DNA of 64,000 nucleotides from Aestuariivita sp. GTDB lineage: Bacteria > Pseudomonadota > Alphaproteobacteria > Rhodobacterales > Rhodobacteraceae. The stretch lies in assembly GCF_021404545.1 (NCBI RefSeq), contig NZ_JAAWWD010000039.1, positions 1 to 64,000 on the forward strand. Reading direction: 5' to 3'. The position numbers and the translations under genes are program-made. Under the pieces are notes generated by a model. The model was given only the letters and a program-made list of their open reading frames with translations. It made no database searches and had not been told where the DNA came from. Positions 59,660-64,000 of the stretch are shown piece after piece. How positions within the stretch are numbered: the stretch's first letter is position 1; each line of letters starts with the position of its first letter.

Positions 59660-61621
59660 ATGGCCCAAATCTCACTCACCTTCCCCGATGGCAATGCACG
59701 CAGCTTCGACGCAGGGGTAACGCCCGCCGAAGTCGCCTCGGGCATCTCGACCTCTCTGGGCAAGAAAGCGATCAGCGCGACCGTGAACGGTCAGCATTGG
59801 GACCTGCAATGGCCCATCCAAGAGGACGCGCAGATCGCCCTGCACACCATGAAGGATGACGCGCAGGCCAACGAGCTGGTTCGCCACGATCTGGCCCATA
59901 TCATGGCCCGTGCCGTGCAGGAGATCTGGCCCGCGACCAAAGTCACCATCGGGCCGGTGATCGAAAACGGCTGGTATTACGACTTCGACCGCGAGGAGCC
60001 CTTTACCCCCGAGGATCTGGAGCGGATCGAAGCAAAGATGAAAGAGATCATCAACAAGCGCGATCCCGTCACGACAGAGGTTTGGGAGCGTTCCAGGGCG
60101 ATTGAGTTCTACAACGCCAATAATGAACCCTATAAGGTTGAGCTGATCGAGGCGATCCCGGGTGACGAGCCCATCCGCATGTATTGGCATGGGCATTGGC
60201 AAGATCTGTGCCGGGGTCCGCATCTGCAACATACCGGTCAGGTTCCGGCGGATGCCTTCAAGCTGATGTCCATCGCAGGCGCCTATTGGCGGGGCGACAG
60301 CGACCGCGCCATGCTGCAACGGATCTATGGCGTGGCATTCACCGGCAAGGAAAAGCTCAAAGCCCATCTGCACATGCTGGAGGAGGCCGCCAAGCGCGAT
60401 CACCGCAAACTGGGCCGCGAGATGGACCTTTACCACATGCAGGAGGAAGCGCCCGGCCAGGTCTTCTGGCACCCCAATGGCTGGATGATCTACACCCAGC
60501 TTCAGGACTATATGCGCCGCAAGCAACGCGCGGGCGGATACGTTGAAATCAACACCCCGCAAGTCGTTGACCGCAAGCTGTGGGAGGCGTCGGGCCACTG
60601 GGACAAGTTCCAGGAGCATATGTTCATCGTGGAGGTCGAGGAAGAGAGCACCTCCGACAAGGGCATCAACGAAAAGCGTATGAACGCCCTGAAACCGATG
60701 AATTGTCCCTGTCACGTTCAGGTTTTTAACCAAGGGTTAAAGTCTTACCGTGATCTTCCTCTGCGTATGGCCGAATTCGGATCATGCAACCGGTACGAGC
60801 CAAGCGGTGCGTTACACGGAATAATGCGCGTTCGCGGATTTACGCAGGACGATGCGCACATCTTTTGCAGAGAGGACCAGATCGAATATGAGACCAAGCG
60901 CTTTATTGACTTCCTCAGCGACATCTACCGCGACCTTGGATTTGAAAGCTTCAAGGTCAAGTTCTCTGACCGGCCCGACCTGCGCGCCGGATCGGATGCC
61001 GTCTGGGACAAATCCGAAAACGCCCTCAAGGCCGCCACGACTGCCGCAGGTTGTGCGTTCGAGCTGAACCCCGGCGAAGGGGCGTTTTACGGCCCAAAGC
61101 TGGAGTTTGTGCTGACCGACGCGATCGGGCGGGACTGGCAATGCGGCACGCTGCAGGTGGATTTCGTGCTGCCCGAGCGGCTGGACGCCACCTATATCGG
61201 CAGCGACGGGGCCAAGCATCGCCCGGTCATGCTGCACCGCGCGGTCCTGGGCTCGTTCGAGCGGTTCATCGGTATTCTGATCGAGGAACACGCGGGCAAG
61301 CTGCCCTTCTGGCTGGCACCGCGACAGGTGGTTGTCGCGTCCATCGTGTCAGAGGCCGATGCCTATGTGCATGAGGTGGTCGCGGCCCTGACCGCCGCCG
61401 GTGTCCGGGCAGAAGCCGATATCCGCAACGAGAAGATCAACTACAAGGTCCGCGAACACTCTGTCGGCAAGGTGCCGGTGATTCTGGCCGTTGGTCACCG
61501 CGAGATCGACGACCGGACCGTAACCCTTCGGCAACTGGGCGAGAAACAGACCCGCGTGGAAACACTGGCAGATGTAACAAAGATGTTGGCGGGTGCGGCA
61601 ACGCCGCCGGATCTTTTGTAA
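59660..61621 (+). CDS. thrS: Threonine-tRNA ligase
   Basis: ThrS charges tRNA-Thr. The ATG at 59660, six bases after GAGGAGGC, gives 653 residues. The N-terminal TGS domain ([17 protein letters not shown]) is followed by the editing domain with [11 protein letters not shown] (H-x3-H) and the catalytic core: [10 protein letters not shown] with the zinc cysteine, [33 protein letters not shown] (motif 2 and zinc histidine), [27 protein letters not shown] and [21 protein letters not shown] (motif 3). The anticodon domain is complete. Bases about 60715-60870 use many codons unlike the rest of the gene (TTA, CCT, CGT, GTT, GGA, ATA). Confidence 0.97.
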   Translation: MAQISLTFPDGNARSFDAGVTPAEVASGISTSLGKKAISATVNGQHWDLQWPIQEDAQIALHTMKDDAQANELVRHDLAHIMARAVQEIWPATKVTIGPVIENGWYYDFDREEPFTPEDLERIEAKMKEIINKRDPVTTEVWERSRAIEFYNANNEPYKVELIEAIPGDEPIRMYWHGHWQDLCRGPHLQHTGQVPADAFKLMSIAGAYWRGDSDRAMLQRIYGVAFTGKEKLKAHLHMLEEAAKRDHRKLGREMDLYHMQEEAPGQVFWHPNGWMIYTQLQDYMRRKQRAGGYVEINTPQVVDRKLWEASGHWDKFQEHMFIVEVEEESTSDKGINEKRMNALKPMNCPCHVQVFNQGLKSYRDLPLRMAEFGSCNRYEPSGALHGIMRVRGFTQDDAHIFCREDQIEYETKRFIDFLSDIYRDLGFESFKVKFSDRPDLRAGSDAVWDKSENALKAATTAAGCAFELNPGEGAFYGPKLEFVLTDAIGRDWQCGTLQVDFVLPERLDATYIGSDGAKHRPVMLHRAVLGSFERFIGILIEEHAGKLPFWLAPRQVVVASIVSEADAYVHEVVAALTAAGVRAEADIRNEKINYKVREHSVGKVPVILAVGHREIDDRTVTLRQLGEKQTRVETLADVTKMLAGAATPPDLL

Positions 61622-61843
61622 CAATTAATACGAAACAGCCATAAATCGGGCCTCCAGCGCGGGGTCCGATTGAAACAATTCGATCACAATCGAGTATTTT
61701 CAATATCTTACAAGGCGTCCGAGCGTCACATGCATTGACGCAGGCGTGAGACACAGGCTCGTGAATTCACATCGACCGTTGGTCCCCAGTACCTTATTGG
61801 TGTCGAACACAGACACCCATTACCAACCCAAGGGGAAATGAAG

Positions 61844-62131
61844 ATGTCCAATACCATGAAAACTCTGGCCGTCGCTGGCGCCGTCGCTGCCGCTCTGGTC
61901 GGTCAGACCACCACCGCAAGCGCACAAGCCAAGGAAAAATGCTATGGTGTGAGCCTGGCTGGCCAGAACGACTGCGCCGCAGGCCCCGGCACCACCTGCG
62001 CGGGCACCTCGACCGTGGATTATCAGGGCAACGCATGGACATTGGTCGACGCGGGCACCTGCGCCGAGATCGACTTGCCAGATGGCCGTATCGGCTCGCT
62101 CGAAGCGCTGGATCGTGACCTGCCCAGCTAA
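61844..62131 (+). CDS. bufA: Bufferin-type precursor peptide (DUF2282)
   Basis: The ATG at 61844 has AAGGGGAA eight bases upstream (a weaker ATG at 61838). The 95-residue peptide has a signal sequence ([25 protein letters not shown]) and a mature part with four cysteines: C33, C44, C52 and C73, in the order [18 protein letters not shown] and AGTCAE. This is the DUF2282 pattern of BufA1 precursors. In Caulobacter such peptides are modified at central cysteines by a DUF692-DUF2063 enzyme pair, become thiooxazoles, and bind copper in the periplasm. The following genes encode exactly those partners. The 220-base AT-rich gap after thrS should hold the promoter. Confidence 0.9.
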   Translation: MSNTMKTLAVAGAVAAALVGQTTTASAQAKEKCYGVSLAGQNDCAAGPGTTCAGTSTVDYQGNAWTLVDAGTCAEIDLPDGRIGSLEALDRDLPS

Positions 62132-62233
62132 CGACATCTGGTGTGGTCCGGTCTCCCTCGTCCGGGCCACGCCGGTTCTTCAAGCTTGAACACGGGCCTC
62201 GACCGGTTCCCAGTTTTTGCGGAGAGTTGCGAA

Positions 62234-63091
62234 ATGCTTGACGCCACCCCCCGATACGACCGGCTGCCCAACGCCCCCGGCGTGGGATACAAACCTCAGC
62301 ATTTTGCCCAGATTCTGGACGATCCCGGCCCGGTTGAATGGCTGGAGATTCACGCCGAGAACTACATGGGCGAGGGGGGGCGACCGCTGGCCCAGTTGCG
62401 CGCGCTGTCGGAGCGGTTTGCCATCTCGGTGCATGGCGTGGGTTTATCCATCGGGGGGGAGGGCCCTCTCGATCCCGACCACCTGGCGCGGCTGAAAAAG
62501 CTGGTGGGCTGGTTGAAACCGGCAAGCTTTTCCGAGCATCTGGCCTGGTCCACCCATGGCGCGGAGTTCCTCAACGATCTTTTGCCCCTGCCCTATACCA
62601 ACGCGACCCTGACCCGCGTCGCCGCTCACATCGACCAAGTGCAGCAGGTCGTTGGGCGGCAGATGCTGTTGGAGAACCCCTCAAGCTATCTCGCCTTTGC
62701 CGAAAGCACCTGGTCGGAGACGGATTTTCTGGCCGAGATCGCGCACCGGACAGGGTGCGGCCTGCTTTTGGACGTCAACAACGTCTTTGTCTCGGCCACC
62801 AATCTCGGGTATTCACCGCAAGGCTATATAGATGCGTACCCTCTTGATAAGGTAGGGGAAATCCACCTGGGCGGCCATGATGAAGACCAAGACGACCACG
62901 GCGCGCCGCTGTTGATCGACAGCCATGGCCGCGCAGTTGTCGACCCGGTTTGGGCGCTTTTGGATCATACGCTGGATCGCTCTGGTCCGCGTCCCACCCT
63001 GGTTGAATGGGATACCGATGTGCCCGATTGGCCGGTTCTGGCCACCGAAGCGGCACGCGCAGCAACCGCTCTGACCCGGATTGCCGCATGA
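62234..63091 (+). CDS. bufB: DUF692 multinuclear iron enzyme, BufB
   Basis: The ATG at 62234 has GCGGAGAG about eight bases upstream and gives 285 residues. DUF692 proteins are TIM barrels with two or three irons, related to MbnB. Typical blocks are [101 protein letters not shown] and [12 protein letters not shown]; histidines, glutamates and aspartates in these blocks are the expected metal ligands. The enzyme oxidatively remodels cysteines of the precursor. Its stop overlaps the next start (ATGA). Confidence 0.93.
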   Translation: MLDATPRYDRLPNAPGVGYKPQHFAQILDDPGPVEWLEIHAENYMGEGGRPLAQLRALSERFAISVHGVGLSIGGEGPLDPDHLARLKKLVGWLKPASFSEHLAWSTHGAEFLNDLLPLPYTNATLTRVAAHIDQVQQVVGRQMLLENPSSYLAFAESTWSETDFLAEIAHRTGCGLLLDVNNVFVSATNLGYSPQGYIDAYPLDKVGEIHLGGHDEDQDDHGAPLLIDSHGRAVVDPVWALLDHTLDRSGPRPTLVEWDTDVPDWPVLATEAARAATALTRIAA

Positions 63092-63834
63092 CCGTCTCGC
63101 AAAGTGCGTTTCGCTCGGCCCTTCTGGATGGTGCTGAACCCGTGCCCGATGGGCTGATCGACGGGCTAAAGCGCCCCGCCGGGCGACGTTACAACGTCTA
63201 TCGCAACAACGTCGCCGTTTCCCTGACCGAGGCGCTGCGCGAGGGATTTCCCGTTGTAACAAAGCTGCTCGGACAACAGAACATGGATGGGCTTGCGGGA
63301 CTTTTTCTGCGCGCGCACCCACCGCAATCGCCGTTGATGATGTTTTACGGCGCCAGCTTTCCCGCGTTTGTCGCCCAGATGCCGCAGCTCCAGCATCTGG
63401 GATATCTCGGGGATGTGGCCCGTCTGGAACTGGCGCTGCGCAGCTCGTATCACGCCGCGGATACCGCGCCCATCGACCCTGCCACGCTGGGCTCTCTGAC
63501 ACCCAAAGCACTGATGGCGGCACGGCTGACCCTCGCCCCGGCAGTCCGGCACCTGCGGTCGATCTGGCCGGTTCACAGCCTGTGGCGGTTCAACACCGAA
63601 CCAGGCGCGCCCAAGCCCAAGCCGCAAGCCGAGGATGTCGTGATCCTGCGCCCGGAATTCGACCCAATGCCTCACCTCCTGCCCGCAGGTGGCGGCGCGT
63701 TCATCGACGCGCTCCGGACGGGTGCGACGCTGGGAGCCGCCCATGACGCGGCCCTTGCCGAGACGCCGCAATTCGATCTGACACCCGTTCTTGCGCTGCT
63801 GATTGACGGCGGCGCCATTTGCGCCCTCAACTAG
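63088..63834 (+). CDS. bufC: DUF2063 partner protein, BufC
   Basis: The ATG at 63088 overlaps the bufB stop by four bases; the product is 248 residues. Residues 1-95 are the DUF2063 (HvfC-type) N-terminal domain, with [29 protein letters not shown] and [23 protein letters not shown], and the rest includes [20 protein letters not shown]. The C-terminal region is a winged-helix-like domain with [13 protein letters not shown]2063 proteins deliver the precursor to the DUF692 enzyme. The fixed order DUF2282-DUF692-DUF2063 supports the call. Confidence 0.92.
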   Translation: MTVSQSAFRSALLDGAEPVPDGLIDGLKRPAGRRYNVYRNNVAVSLTEALREGFPVVTKLLGQQNMDGLAGLFLRAHPPQSPLMMFYGASFPAFVAQMPQLQHLGYLGDVARLELALRSSYHAADTAPIDPATLGSLTPKALMAARLTLAPAVRHLRSIWPVHSLWRFNTEPGAPKPKPQAEDVVILRPEFDPMPHLLPAGGGAFIDALRTGATLGAAHDAALAETPQFDLTPVLALLIDGGAICALN

Positions 63835-63848
63835 AAAGACCCAAGGCC

Positions 63849-64000
63849 ATGTCCGCACTTACCGCTTTGTACAACGCCATTTTCAACCCTCTGGAACGAT
63901 CCGCCGATTGGCTGCTGCCGACACTGGCCAGGTTTGTCTTCGCCTCCACGCTGCTGTTTTACTTCTGGGCCTCGGGGATGACCAAGCTTGGCGATGGCAT
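63849..64000 (+). CDS. DoxX family membrane protein, partial
   Basis: The gene starts at the ATG at 63849 and runs off the right edge. The first 50 residues (MSALTALYNAIFNPLERSAD, then LPTLARFVFASTLLFYFWASGMTKLGDG) begin the first membrane helix and the conserved F-x-x-S-G-x-x-K-L motif of DoxX proteins. DoxX genes commonly close bufferin-type operons. It may provide electrons or a membrane anchor for maturation, but that is inference. Confidence 0.85.
   Translation, partial: MSALTALYNAIFNPLERSADWLLPTLARFVFASTLLFYFWASGMTKLGDG

Overview
The window is about 64 kb of GC-rich chromosome (roughly 62-65 percent by eye) with short operons, many 1-4 base stop/start overlaps and few long gaps. The gene families and local order suggest a marine alphaproteobacterium of the Rhodobacterales (Roseobacter/Rhodobacter group): fused NuoE-NuoF formate dehydrogenase beta subunit, hflK-hflC-DUF2065-degP, cobalt nitrile hydratase next to secG-pyrG, a phaC/phaZ/phaP/phaR polyhydroxyalkanoate locus, and a DUF2282-DUF692-DUF2063-DoxX operon. 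I found no rRNA, tRNA, CRISPR array or intact insertion sequence.

Layout. 1-8 kb: formate dehydrogenase beta subunit with a partial lysoplasmalogenase-like gene, a divergent AlkB-type hydroxylase, xseA divergent from purD, an FG-GAP-like secreted protein and a 2Fe-2S ferredoxin. 8-20.5 kb: a peptidoglycan-binding lipoprotein gene with TGA at the lipobox cysteine, the envelope quality-control cluster degP/DUF2065/hflC/hflK, gor-rpiA, a MarR regulator with a divergent membrane protein, glutathione S-transferase-sdaA, an EamA transporter and thiamine pyrophosphokinase. 20.6-23.3 kb: a long acidic protein of unknown function and a cation diffusion facilitator behind a MerR-type promoter.

23.3-31.8 kb is an accessory-looking block with lower gene density and small proteins: a Crp/Fnr regulator, several 44-138 residue proteins, a secreted cysteine-repeat protein, a DUF1611/amino-acid-racemase pair, a zinc-ribbon protein and a transglutaminase. 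31.8-39.9 kb returns to core genes: purA, nitrile hydratase with its activator, secG, pyrG, two TerB-like genes and a PhnD-like protein.

40-49.7 kb is a coherent amine or amino-acid utilisation locus: a complete polar amino-acid type ABC transporter, two glutamine-synthetase-like ligases, a glutamine amidotransferase-like hydrolase, a DadA/PuuB-type FAD oxidase and a DegT aminotransferase. This matches a gamma-glutamylated-amine route of the Puu kind. 50-54.6 kb is the PHA granule locus, with CTGC-N3-GCAG sites that predict the PhaR regulon. 54.6-59.6 kb holds hydrolases, a creatininase-family protein and an ArsR-SRPBCC fusion followed by a MAPEG protein. thrS follows, and the right edge carries a bufferin-type operon (BufA precursor, BufB DUF692 enzyme, BufC DUF2063 partner, DoxX), which is the strongest candidate for an unusual biological system here.
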